Below, piece after piece: positions 52,670 through 61,817 of a stretch of DNA of 64,000 bases. The DNA is from an uncultured Pelagibacteraceae bacterium (GTDB lineage Bacteria > Pseudomonadota > Alphaproteobacteria > Pelagibacterales > Pelagibacteraceae). The notes under the pieces are model-generated. The model was given only the letters and a program-made list of their open reading frames with translations, was not told the DNA's origin and did no database searches. Numbering within the stretch: the stretch's first letter is position 1; every line of letters begins with the position of its first letter. The DNA is taken from the NCBI GenBank assembly GCA_902525565.1, contig CABZHY010000001.1, positions 186,001 to 250,000 of the forward strand. The letters are read 5' to 3'. The translations under genes were made by a program, and so were the position numbers.

Positions 52670-53688
52670 AAACTTTAGTATTTAGAACTGATCGAATTGG
52701 TGATTTTTTAATTTCATGTCCTTTCATCATTTCATATAAAAAAGCATTTAAAAACAATTCTATTGAAATTATTTCATCTGAATACAATTTTAAATATATT
52801 AAAAATTTCAAATTTATAGATAATGTTTTGCCTTTATCAATTGATACTAAGTTTTTACGTAAAATATTTTTGCTATTAAAAATGATATTTTTTCTTAGAA
52901 AGACTAAATATAATGACATCATTGTATTAGATGGAAAAAAAAGATCTTTCTTTATATCTTTGTTTTTAAAAGGAAGAAAATCAATTTTATTACAAAGTAA
53001 AAGTCTTGAATTCTTTAGTAAAATTTTTAATTATAAAATTGTACATAATTACGAATTACAACATCAATTTAAAAATATTTCTTATTTAGCAAGTATTTTG
53101 AATTTTAATATAAATAATAATGAAGTTGATGTTTATAAAAACTACAATTTTGACAGTAAGGTTAAAATAAATGACAAATATGTTGTAATTCATTTAGATG
53201 AAAAATGGTATACGAAATATTACTACAATGACTTTACAGATATAAACCCAAATAATGAACAACTTAAATTTTTAATAGAAAAAATTTTTTATGTTCTTGA
53301 AGGCAAGTATAATCTAGTTTTAACTACAGGATCTAAACCACTCGACATTTTAAGTGAATATACTAAAGATTTTGAAAAATCTTCAGATAATAAATTAGTG
53401 AAAAAGAGAATAGGAGATAAATATATATACTATTTTAATAATAATAGTTTTAACGATTTAGAATTAATAATTAAAAACTGCTCATTTTTAATTTGTTGCG
53501 AAGGTGGTATAAGTCATGCTTCTCATAATTTCAAAATAAAAACGCTCGCTTTCTTTCAAAAAAATCGCTTGCAGCATACAAAGTTTTGGACAGGACATAT
53601 GAGAGATTTAATCTTATATGAAAGAAAAGATATGAATAAAATAATTAATGATGAAAATTTCTTCGATCTTATAAGTAAAAATCTTTAA
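52666..53688 (+). CDS. Glycosyltransferase family 9 (heptosyltransferase-like)
   Basis: MKTLVFRTDRIGDFLISCPFI, ICCEGGISHASHNFKIKTLAFF; ATGA overlap with upstream gene. Confidence 0.75.
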   Translation: MKTLVFRTDRIGDFLISCPFIISYKKAFKNNSIEIISSEYNFKYIKNFKFIDNVLPLSIDTKFLRKIFLLLKMIFFLRKTKYNDIIVLDGKKRSFFISLFLKGRKSILLQSKSLEFFSKIFNYKIVHNYELQHQFKNISYLASILNFNINNNEVDVYKNYNFDSKVKINDKYVVIHLDEKWYTKYYYNDFTDINPNNEQLKFLIEKIFYVLEGKYNLVLTTGSKPLDILSEYTKDFEKSSDNKLVKKRIGDKYIYYFNNNSFNDLELIIKNCSFLICCEGGISHASHNFKIKTLAFFQKNRLQHTKFWTGHMRDLILYERKDMNKIINDENFFDLISKNL

Positions 53689-53799
53689 AATAGGATAATA
53701 ATTGATTTTTAAATTAATTTAATTAAATATTTTAATATCTAATTAATTTTTTTGTAAATATTACTGGATTTTTTTTCTTATAAGTTTATTAGATCTTTT

Positions 53800-55068
53800 A
53801 TGAATATTGGTTTTTTAGGATTAGGAAAACTTGGTTTACCTGTAGCTTTAGCAACTGAAAGCAAAGGTCATAATGTTTTTGGTTACGATATTTCAAAAAA
53901 AACTATATCAAATATTAAAAATAGAATTATAGATTATAAAGAAATTTGGGTAGAAGATTATTTGCCAAATTCTAAAATTGAAATCCTAACTATTGAAAAA
54001 CTAGTTAAAAAATCAGATATTATTTTTGTACCAATTCAAACTCCTCATGAAGAAAAATATGAGGGAATTACGAGAATACCTTCTGAAAGAGCAGATTTTG
54101 ATTATAGTTTTTTAAAAGATGGAGTTAAAACACTAAGTTACGAAATTGAAAAGCAAAAAAAAGATAAAGTAGTAATAATAATCTCGACAGTATTACCTGG
54201 CACAATAACCAGGGAAATAAAACCATTATTAGGTAAACATACTAAACTAGTTTATAATCCATTCTTTATCGCAATGGGTTCAACAATGAAAGATTTTTTA
54301 CACCCTGAATTTGTTTTATTTGGTCGTGATGATGAATTAGCTCTTAAAATTGGAAAAGATTTTTATAAAACAATAAGTTCAGCTCCAATTTATGATACCA
54401 CTATAGAAAACGCTGAATTAATAAAGGTATCTTATAATACTATGATATCTACAAAAATTTCATTTGCAAATACTTTAATGGAAATGTGTTACCATCTTCC
54501 AAATACTGACGTTGATGAAGTAACCAATGCACTGAAAATGGCGAATAGCAGATTAATTTCAGGCGCATACATGTCTGGAGGCATGGGTGATGGAGGAGGG
54601 TGTCATCCTAGAGATAATATAGCTATGAGTTATTTATCCAAAAAATTTAATATATCACACAACTGGTTTGAAAATATAATGCTTCAAAGGGAAAATCAGA
54701 CTAATTGGTTAGCCGATATTATATTAGAAAAAACAAATGGAAGAGTTATAAATATATTGGGAAAATCTTTTAAAGCTGAAACAAATTTAACCCTTGGTAG
54801 TCCAGCTATTCTATTAAAAAACTTACTTGAAGAAAAAGGTACTAAAGTAAATCAATGGGATCCATATATTGATGGCGAATATGATAAATATTCAAGATTA
54901 TATGAGTGGGATAAAAAACCACAAACATATTTCATTGCTACAAAACATGATTATTTCACAAAAATGAAATTTATAAAAGAATCTCTTGTGATTGATCCAT
55001 GGAGATTTATGCCCTCTACAAATATAGATCACGAATTAATACAAATAGGTAAAAATTCTAAATTATAA
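53800..55068 (+). CDS. UDP-glucose/GDP-mannose dehydrogenase-like nucleotide-sugar dehydrogenase
   Basis: NIGFLGLGKLGLPVALATESKGHNVFGYDIS; GGGCHPRDNIAM catalytic Cys region; NILGKSFKAETNLTLGSPAILL. Confidence 0.8.
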   Translation: MNIGFLGLGKLGLPVALATESKGHNVFGYDISKKTISNIKNRIIDYKEIWVEDYLPNSKIEILTIEKLVKKSDIIFVPIQTPHEEKYEGITRIPSERADFDYSFLKDGVKTLSYEIEKQKKDKVVIIISTVLPGTITREIKPLLGKHTKLVYNPFFIAMGSTMKDFLHPEFVLFGRDDELALKIGKDFYKTISSAPIYDTTIENAELIKVSYNTMISTKISFANTLMEMCYHLPNTDVDEVTNALKMANSRLISGAYMSGGMGDGGGCHPRDNIAMSYLSKKFNISHNWFENIMLQRENQTNWLADIILEKTNGRVINILGKSFKAETNLTLGSPAILLKNLLEEKGTKVNQWDPYIDGEYDKYSRLYEWDKKPQTYFIATKHDYFTKMKFIKESLVIDPWRFMPSTNIDHELIQIGKNSKL

Positions 55069-56308
55069 ATTTTTTAAGTGGATCGTTCTTTAGTATTTTA
55101 CGAAGTTTTAAAGAATTTAATTTAACATTTTTAAGGTAAAACTCATAATTTTTTGAAATTTTAATAATCTTTTTTGCAAAATCTTCAAGATTTTGTGCTT
55201 TCTCATATGATTTAAATTTGATTATATCTTTCATAAAATTGGTACCTTTTGGAACAACTGTTGGTATCTCATGAGAAAGACAGGAATACATTGTGCCAGA
55301 TGTAATTTTATTAATCTCACTAGCCTTATGTATAATTGGCATAATATCAATTTTTTTTAATATATTTCGAAATTCTTTATAATCACAATATTTTTCAATA
55401 AGATGAATATTTTTATCTTTTTTAGATAAAATAATTAACTCATTTTTAATGTTTATTAAGTCATCTGTGATTTTTGAATACTGTATTATATAATCAAATT
55501 TATATTTTTTATTTTTTATTGAACGTATTATTTTTGGTAAAAGATGAAAACCACGAGATCTTCTAGCATCACCCATGAAACCGATAACAAGTTTCTTTTT
55601 TCTAAAGTTTCTTTTAAAAAAAGACCAAGGAATATTTGATTTATAAATTCCTTTTTTACTTACAGTGTTTTTTAAGAAATAATTGTAATTATAGTTGCTC
55701 CAGGTATATATAAAAATTTTTTTATTATCCATTTCATACTTCAATTGATTTAAATAATAGAAAAAACCTTTAAATTTTAACTTAGGTGGCAACATAACTC
55801 TTATGTGAAATTTTGGATGATTTTCATCAATTTTGATCAAAAAATTAATTAAAGCCATATCTTTTCTTCGTGCTGTCTGGAAAAAAATATTATCATTTTT
55901 AGAAAGATTTAATTTTCTATACTGTTTATAAAAAGAGCCGAAATATCTAGGAAGTATAAAAAAATTTGATTTTAATGCCTTAATGAATATTTTAACTTTT
56001 CTTTCTTTTAGAAAAAAAAATAAATATAATACTATTTCAAATATATTTTTCAAAAATAGATAAATTTCCTCTAAAATATAAAATAATTTATTTTTTTTTC
56101 TTTTGAAAAAATTACTTGAAATTGTTTTTTTTATTTTTATATTTTTTGGTATGTATGTACCCTCATTATTAAATCTTTTATTTATTATCCAATAAATCTT
56201 ATTTTTTTTTTCAAAAGTTTTAGTTGTTTCAATTAAGTTATCTAAAAAATGACCTTTTGGGCCAATCATTTCGCTTTCTACAAGAATAAGTTTATTTTTT
56301 TTTTTCAT
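55058..56308 (-). CDS. Putative glycosyltransferase
   Basis: VIGFMGDARRSRGFHLLPKIIRSI, IIHKASEINKITSGTMYSCLSHEIPTVVP. Confidence 0.6.
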   Translation of the reverse strand: MKKKNKLILVESEMIGPKGHFLDNLIETTKTFEKKNKIYWIINKRFNNEGTYIPKNIKIKKTISSNFFKRKKNKLFYILEEIYLFLKNIFEIVLYLFFFLKERKVKIFIKALKSNFFILPRYFGSFYKQYRKLNLSKNDNIFFQTARRKDMALINFLIKIDENHPKFHIRVMLPPKLKFKGFFYYLNQLKYEMDNKKIFIYTWSNYNYNYFLKNTVSKKGIYKSNIPWSFFKRNFRKKKLVIGFMGDARRSRGFHLLPKIIRSIKNKKYKFDYIIQYSKITDDLINIKNELIILSKKDKNIHLIEKYCDYKEFRNILKKIDIMPIIHKASEINKITSGTMYSCLSHEIPTVVPKGTNFMKDIIKFKSYEKAQNLEDFAKKIIKISKNYEFYLKNVKLNSLKLRKILKNDPLKKFII

Positions 56309-56400
56309 TTATTATTTAATAATTAAAAAAAGATTATATATAAATTAAATTTTAGAATGAAATTAAAATAATATTATTAAAAAATTAGTTATTAAATAAA

Positions 56401-58002
56401 ATGATATCTCTATCTTTGTATAATGGACATAATGCTGCGATTTGTATTATTAAAAATGGTGAAATTATACTAAATTGGGAATTGGAAAGATTTTCTAGAA
56501 TTAAACATGATTATGGATTTAATCAAAAATTTTTTAACAAAAGTTTAGAGTTATGTAATTTAAAATTTGAAGATATTGATTTTATCATAACTAATAAACA
56601 ATGTTATAAAAGGAATCCTCCTTGGAAAGTTCCAAGTACAAATGATGTTAATTGTGTTGAATTTAAAATCAAAAACAAACCTGCTATTGCTTTAAATCAT
56701 CATCTTTGTCACGTATCTTCTTCATATTTCACTTCACCTTTTAAAGAGGCAACAATAATTACTCAAGACGGTGGTGGAGATAGTGAAAATTTTTCTGTAG
56801 CTACAGCTGTCGACAATAAAATAAAAAGTTTTGAAACTAGAATTGTAACTAATATTGCAGATTGGTGGTCAAGTATAACGCTTAATAATTTTAGAATGAA
56901 ACGTATACACAAATGGGATCCAGGTTCTGGTGCAGGTAAAATAATGGCATTAGCGGCTTATGGACAACCTTCAGATAAAATTGAAAATTTAATAAAAAAA
57001 ACAATGAAATTAGGTCCAAGTAAAAAATATACTGATAAAAGAGCTTCTGCTTTTAATTATGATGAGGATTTATCTAATGATAAAAGTGAACGAAGCAAAG
57101 ATGTTTCTGCTTCACTACAATCCATAACTGAAAAAGAACTTAAAAAGATTTATGATGATATATATAAAATTTATCCTAATAATAATTTATGTCTTGCTGG
57201 TGGTATAGCTTTAAATTGTGTTGCTAATTCTAGAGTTAAATCTAATTTTAAAAAATTGCATATTCCACCATTTCCAAATGACACAGGCCTAGCTGTAGGT
57301 ATGGGCTTATATCATTGGCATGTTATTTTAAATAATGAAAAAAATACAAACTTTTTTTCACCTTACCTAGGTCCTAGCTATAATAGTTTGCAGACATTAA
57401 AAGCTATTAAAAAAAATAATTTTATTATTAAAAGACTTTTGAAATTTGAAAAAAAACTAAATTTTGAAAAATCTTCAATAGAAAAAATTTCTGATTATTT
57501 ATCTGAAAGGAAAATTATTTGTATGTTTAGAGGTAGAAGCGAAAGTGGCCCAAGAGCATTGGGGCATAGAAGCATCATGTGCGTTCCAGATAGTGAAAGA
57601 GGCAGAGATTATTTAAATTTTAAGATCAAGAAAAGAGAATGGTATAGACCTTATGCTCCAATTATTTTAGATAAATATGTAAATGAAATACTAAATGATT
57701 ATATTACAAATTCTCCTTATATGACGACTAGTGCGTATATTAATGAAAATTGGCGAAAAAAATTAGATGCCGTAAATCATATAGATAATTCTACAAGACC
57801 ACAAATTTTAAAAAAAGATCACGATCCTTTCTTATACAAATTAATAGAGTCTGTTTATTCTAAAACAGGTATACCAGTTTTGTTAAATACTTCTTTTAAT
57901 AAACAAGAACCAATAGTTGAAACACCTTATAATGCATTAAATACTTTTAGAAAGTTTGATATAGATTTTTTAGTTTTAAACGATTTTATTATAAAAAAAT
58001 AA
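56401..58002 (+). CDS. Carbamoyltransferase (NodU/CmcH family)
   Basis: YNGHNAAICIIKNGEIILNWELERFSRIKHD, LAGGIALNCVANSR, FRGRSESGPRALGHRSIM, LLNTSFNKQEPIVETP. Confidence 0.9.
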   Translation: MISLSLYNGHNAAICIIKNGEIILNWELERFSRIKHDYGFNQKFFNKSLELCNLKFEDIDFIITNKQCYKRNPPWKVPSTNDVNCVEFKIKNKPAIALNHHLCHVSSSYFTSPFKEATIITQDGGGDSENFSVATAVDNKIKSFETRIVTNIADWWSSITLNNFRMKRIHKWDPGSGAGKIMALAAYGQPSDKIENLIKKTMKLGPSKKYTDKRASAFNYDEDLSNDKSERSKDVSASLQSITEKELKKIYDDIYKIYPNNNLCLAGGIALNCVANSRVKSNFKKLHIPPFPNDTGLAVGMGLYHWHVILNNEKNTNFFSPYLGPSYNSLQTLKAIKKNNFIIKRLLKFEKKLNFEKSSIEKISDYLSERKIICMFRGRSESGPRALGHRSIMCVPDSERGRDYLNFKIKKREWYRPYAPIILDKYVNEILNDYITNSPYMTTSAYINENWRKKLDAVNHIDNSTRPQILKKDHDPFLYKLIESVYSKTGIPVLLNTSFNKQEPIVETPYNALNTFRKFDIDFLVLNDFIIKK

Positions 58003-58008
58003 CAATTT

Positions 58009-58962
58009 TCAAATATTAATTTTATTTAAAGCATTATTTTTAAATAAATTTGCTTCTTTAATATATCTTCTTACCATTTGAGTATTTTTGTGACCTGTCA
58101 TAGCCATGATACTTCTTTCATCTGCGCCAGCTTCAGCAGCTGACGTTGCAAATCCTGATCTTAAACTATGACCTGCATAATTTTTATATTCTATACCTGC
58201 TAAAAATAAATATTTTTTCAATAATAAAACTACAGATTGATCTGTTAACCTTTTATCAGTTAAATATGACCCCTTAGAAAATCTTCTAAAAATAGGTCCT
58301 GATTTAATTTTAGAAATTTCCAACAATTTTTTTAGATTTACCACTGGGCAATAATTATTATTATCAAAGTAGGGTAGTCCTTTAATCATCCCTTCTCCGA
58401 ATTGATCAGTTTTTGATTTTTTAATAGTAATTTTAACTCCCTCAGTAACAAATTCTAAGTCTTCATAATCAACTGAAATAAGTTCATTTCGTCTAAATCC
58501 ACCACCAAATCCAATTAATAAAATTGTTTTGTCTCTTAGTTTTTTAATTTCTTCAATTTTTTGCTCATTAATTACATTAATTATTAATTTTAAGTTATTG
58601 ATTAATAATGGTTTTTTACCTTTTTGAATACTTCCTTTAACTCTTCTTATTCCCATTAAGTTTTCAATGATTATTGGATGTTTTGTATCTAAATAATGTC
58701 CTCTCAATTTATGTACCATACTTATTGAAACCAATCTTCTTCTTAGCGTGCTAATTTTATGATTTTTTGATAAATGAGTTAAATATAAAGAAACAACTTT
58801 AGGTTCTGTAGGCATTGAAATGAAACTATGTTTGCTACAAAAACCCACAAAATCTTTAAAATCAGATTTGTAAGCTCTTAAAGTGTTATTTGCTTTAGAG
58901 CTTTTAAGATTATTCAACGTTTCATCATGGAGTAATTTTAGATCTGTTGTTAGCTCATTCAT
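58009..58962 (-). CDS. Tyrosine recombinase / site-specific integrase
   Basis: GFRRNELISVDYEDL, HSLRSGFATSAAEAGADERSIMAMTGHKNTQMVRRYIKEA: R, HxxR, GH and Y residues intact. Confidence 0.93.
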   Translation of the reverse strand: MNELTTDLKLLHDETLNNLKSSKANNTLRAYKSDFKDFVGFCSKHSFISMPTEPKVVSLYLTHLSKNHKISTLRRRLVSISMVHKLRGHYLDTKHPIIIENLMGIRRVKGSIQKGKKPLLINNLKLIINVINEQKIEEIKKLRDKTILLIGFGGGFRRNELISVDYEDLEFVTEGVKITIKKSKTDQFGEGMIKGLPYFDNNNYCPVVNLKKLLEISKIKSGPIFRRFSKGSYLTDKRLTDQSVVLLLKKYLFLAGIEYKNYAGHSLRSGFATSAAEAGADERSIMAMTGHKNTQMVRRYIKEANLFKNNALNKINI

Positions 58963-59014
58963 ATTACTATTGATAACAATTAATTATCATTAGTAATATA
59001 TCAAGAGTTTTCTA

Positions 59015-59095
59015 ATGTCAAATAAAATAATTAGTCATTTTTTAGGGTCAATTAATGATATTGCTAGCTCAATAATGATGAAATATAACTTCTAG
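59015..59095 (+). CDS. Putative micro-ORF, 26 aa
   Basis: MSNKIISHFLGSINDIASSIMMKYNF*; stop TAG directly abuts the ATG of the next micro-ORF. Confidence 0.25.
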   Translation: MSNKIISHFLGSINDIASSIMMKYNF

Positions 59096-59266
59096 ATGGG
59101 CATAGACGGAATAATTGAACCGATATATTTCTTAATAACATCTTTTGGTTTTGCTATATTAAGCTTTATTAATTATAGAAAATCTGGAAAAACTCTTGAA
59201 ACTATTTATCTTTCAATTCTAACTGTTTTCTTTATAGTTTGCTTCATTATTTTAAATTTTTATTGA
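59096..59266 (+). CDS. Putative small two-TM membrane protein, 56 aa
   Basis: MGIDGIIEPIYFLITSFGFAILSFINYRKSGKTLETIYLSILTVFFIVCFIILNFY*; stop overlaps next start as TGATG; below the ORF-track length cutoff. Confidence 0.6.
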   Translation: MGIDGIIEPIYFLITSFGFAILSFINYRKSGKTLETIYLSILTVFFIVCFIILNFY

Positions 59267-59535
59267 TGAAAGGTACTAAATTTCAATTAAAAGTCTGGAA
59301 TTACCTTAAAACTATACCAAAAGGCACTGTTAAAACCTATAAACAAGTAGCAATAGCTATAAAAAGCCCTAAATCAGCGCGTGCTGTAGCTAATGCATGT
59401 GGAAAAAACCCTTATGCCCCCAAAATACCCTGTCATAGAGTAATTCGGTCCGATGGAGGCCTTGGTGGATATTCAGGTAGTGGTGGAATTAAGACAAAAC
59501 TGCGTTTATTGAGATCTGAAAAAGTTGATATTTAG
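59266..59535 (+). CDS. MGMT/Ogt-type methylated-DNA-cysteine methyltransferase, C-terminal domain only
   Basis: GTKFQLKVWNYLKTIPKGTVKTYKQVA, KIPCHRVIRSDGGLGGYSGG-like; catalytic PCHR retained; start at 59266. Confidence 0.88.
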   Translation: MKGTKFQLKVWNYLKTIPKGTVKTYKQVAIAIKSPKSARAVANACGKNPYAPKIPCHRVIRSDGGLGGYSGSGGIKTKLRLLRSEKVDI

Positions 59536-60049
59536 TGGATTTTTTGGCCTATTTTATGGTTAAAAAGACTAATAAAATCAACGATTTTTTAATATTTAAT
59601 CTTATTTTAGCATAAATAGCAATATTCACCCTTCAGTTGCACTATATATCGAGATATAACAAAATAAAGCACCTCTATGGCCGTTTAAAACATATATTCT
59701 ATAACTGCATTGCTCTACTTTTCAATGATACCAAGGCTAAATTTAGTTTCGATTTTTATAGAATTTTTAAAAATTTTTATTCCCCTACCCATTTATTAAA
59801 ATAAGAATTTTGAATTTTGTGTTTATTTATCTGATAAAACCATTGGTGTTAAACACTTTTAAGTATTATGGTTTATTTTCTTTATTTATATTGCTATTTG
59901 TGACTTTATCTATTTAAAATAATAGTAATTTATTTGATAATTTGCGTTAATTTATTTGTAAATTTAATATTAAAAAATATAATAATTACAGTAATTTAAT
60001 TATGTATATTAAAGTATTACATTATATATTAGTAACTATTTATTTACTA

Positions 60050-60901
60050 TTAATTGGAACGAGTACGTAAATATTCTCTTCTAGAAATATATAGACCACT
60101 GAGAACAATGATAAATAAACCTAAATAAGTCCAGTTATCAGGCAATTCATGAAAGAAATAATAACTAATTAGAATATTGGTAATTATCTCTGTATAGCCC
60201 AAAGGAGCTAATTTAGAAGCATCAGCGTATTTGAGTGATAATATGAGAAAAAGATGAGCTACAGAGGCTATAAGGCCGATTAAAGCCATTAAAATCCACT
60301 GATTTGACGTAGGATTAACCCAAACTGAGGGCATAAATAGGCTAATTATAATGGTTCCTATTAAACCCGATAGTAAAAGGGTTAAAAGAGGATTGTCAGA
60401 GGCACTGAGCTTCCTCGTGATAATAAGATAAAACCCATAGCAAATTCCATTACCTAAAGCAGCCATGGTAGCTAAATTAAGTTCTATAAAGCCAGGTCTG
60501 ATTACAATTAAAGTTCCAATAAATCCTAATGATACAGCAGTCCACCTCTTAACCCCTACTTTCTCATTTAAAAAAAATGGAGATAATGCTGTAACACAAA
60601 TTGGAGCAACAAAAGCTAAGGTTAAGGCTTTAGGAAGTGAAATTTCCGATATTGCATAAAAGAATAAATAAGTAGAAAAAACAAAAATTAATCCTCTAAT
60701 TAATTGAAGGGCTGGTTTTTTTGTCCAAACTAATGAATTCCTATAAAAGATAAGCATTAGGGATAATGTAAAGACTACAGTAAAAAAATATCTTGCCCAC
60801 GTTATCTGCAAAACATCCATAGATGAGCTTAAATATTTAGCAAAAGCATCCATTACAGGTACAATCATCCAAGCAGATGCATTTAAAATTATAGCCTTCA
60901 T
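60050..60901 (-). CDS. EamA/DMT family transporter
   Basis: Two repeats of hydrophobic segments; QITWARYFFTVVFTLSL, LAFVAPICVTALSPFFLNEKVGVKRW. Confidence 0.88.
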   Translation of the reverse strand: MKAIILNASAWMIVPVMDAFAKYLSSSMDVLQITWARYFFTVVFTLSLMLIFYRNSLVWTKKPALQLIRGLIFVFSTYLFFYAISEISLPKALTLAFVAPICVTALSPFFLNEKVGVKRWTAVSLGFIGTLIVIRPGFIELNLATMAALGNGICYGFYLIITRKLSASDNPLLTLLLSGLIGTIIISLFMPSVWVNPTSNQWILMALIGLIASVAHLFLILSLKYADASKLAPLGYTEIITNILISYYFFHELPDNWTYLGLFIIVLSGLYISRREYLRTRSN

Positions 60902-60917
60902 AAAAGAAGGATATCTC

Positions 60918-61817
60918 TTAATAGAAGTATTTTAAAGCAAAGAATAATGTAATCGGAATAGTGAATAAGGACATGATTGTAGATACTACAATTGTGCTAG
61001 ATATATTATCTACAATTTCTTTAGGAGAATACATGTGCGCAATCAAATAACACAAAATTGCACTAGGCATACAAGACTGAATTAACAGAACACCAGCTGG
61101 TATACCAGATAAATTAAAAAATTTTATAACAGCAAATCCTATAATAGGACCTAATATTACTCTTCCAAAAGAAGTTATTAATGCATCTTTAAAGGAAAAT
61201 ACTTTCATTTGTGTAAGAGCAACACCTAGCGACATAAGGATCATTACAATCATTCCATAAGCTAAAAGCATTACAGTATTTAATACAAATTGAGGAAATG
61301 GAATTTCAAAATACAAAAAGAGTACTGTTATTAAAATTGCGTAAAATGATGGACTTTTTAATATTGTTTTAAAATCAAAGGCTCTTTTTGCTAAAAAAAT
61401 ATTTAAAGTAAAGTGGAGTAAAACAATAAGAGATGAAATTGCAGCTGCTATACCCATTCCTAATTCACCATAGGCAAATAAACAAATCGGAATTCCCATA
61501 TTTCCAGTATTTGGTAAGATAAATGTTGGTAATTCACGAATATAATCTTTCTTCATAAGAACAAGAAAAATTAAACCTACAATCCCAAATAATGTTAATA
61601 AGATAATCGCGTAACCAAAATATTCACTAAATAACTCAAAAGTTACTCTACCTGCAGTAATAGCAAAAATAACAAGAGCTGGAGTTCCAAAATTACCAGC
61701 GTATGTAGTTATAAATGATGTATCAAAATTGGGATTTTTTTTACCCAAATGATATCCAAGACCTACTATTAGGAATACAGGAAATAAAACTTCAAAAAGT
61801 TTTAAATAAATTTCCAT
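60918..61817 (-). CDS. AEC family (auxin efflux carrier-like) transporter
   Basis: LPTFILPNTGNMGIPICLFAYGELGM; about ten hydrophobic segments. Confidence 0.87.
   Translation of the reverse strand: MEIYLKLFEVLFPVFLIVGLGYHLGKKNPNFDTSFITTYAGNFGTPALVIFAITAGRVTFELFSEYFGYAIILLTLFGIVGLIFLVLMKKDYIRELPTFILPNTGNMGIPICLFAYGELGMGIAAAISSLIVLLHFTLNIFLAKRAFDFKTILKSPSFYAILITVLFLYFEIPFPQFVLNTVMLLAYGMIVMILMSLGVALTQMKVFSFKDALITSFGRVILGPIIGFAVIKFFNLSGIPAGVLLIQSCMPSAILCYLIAHMYSPKEIVDNISSTIVVSTIMSLFTIPITLFFALKYFY

Noticed and set aside
58971-58989. TGATAA-N7-TTATCA inverted repeat next to the integrase start
   Set aside because: Short 6-bp AT-rich arms could arise by chance; too weak to call as an operator without comparative data.
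59780-59788. attccccta match to the tRNA-Glu 3' end as a candidate attR
   Set aside because: Only 9 identical bases in AT-rich DNA; no longer duplication of the tRNA 3' end was found, so a convincing att repeat is not supported.
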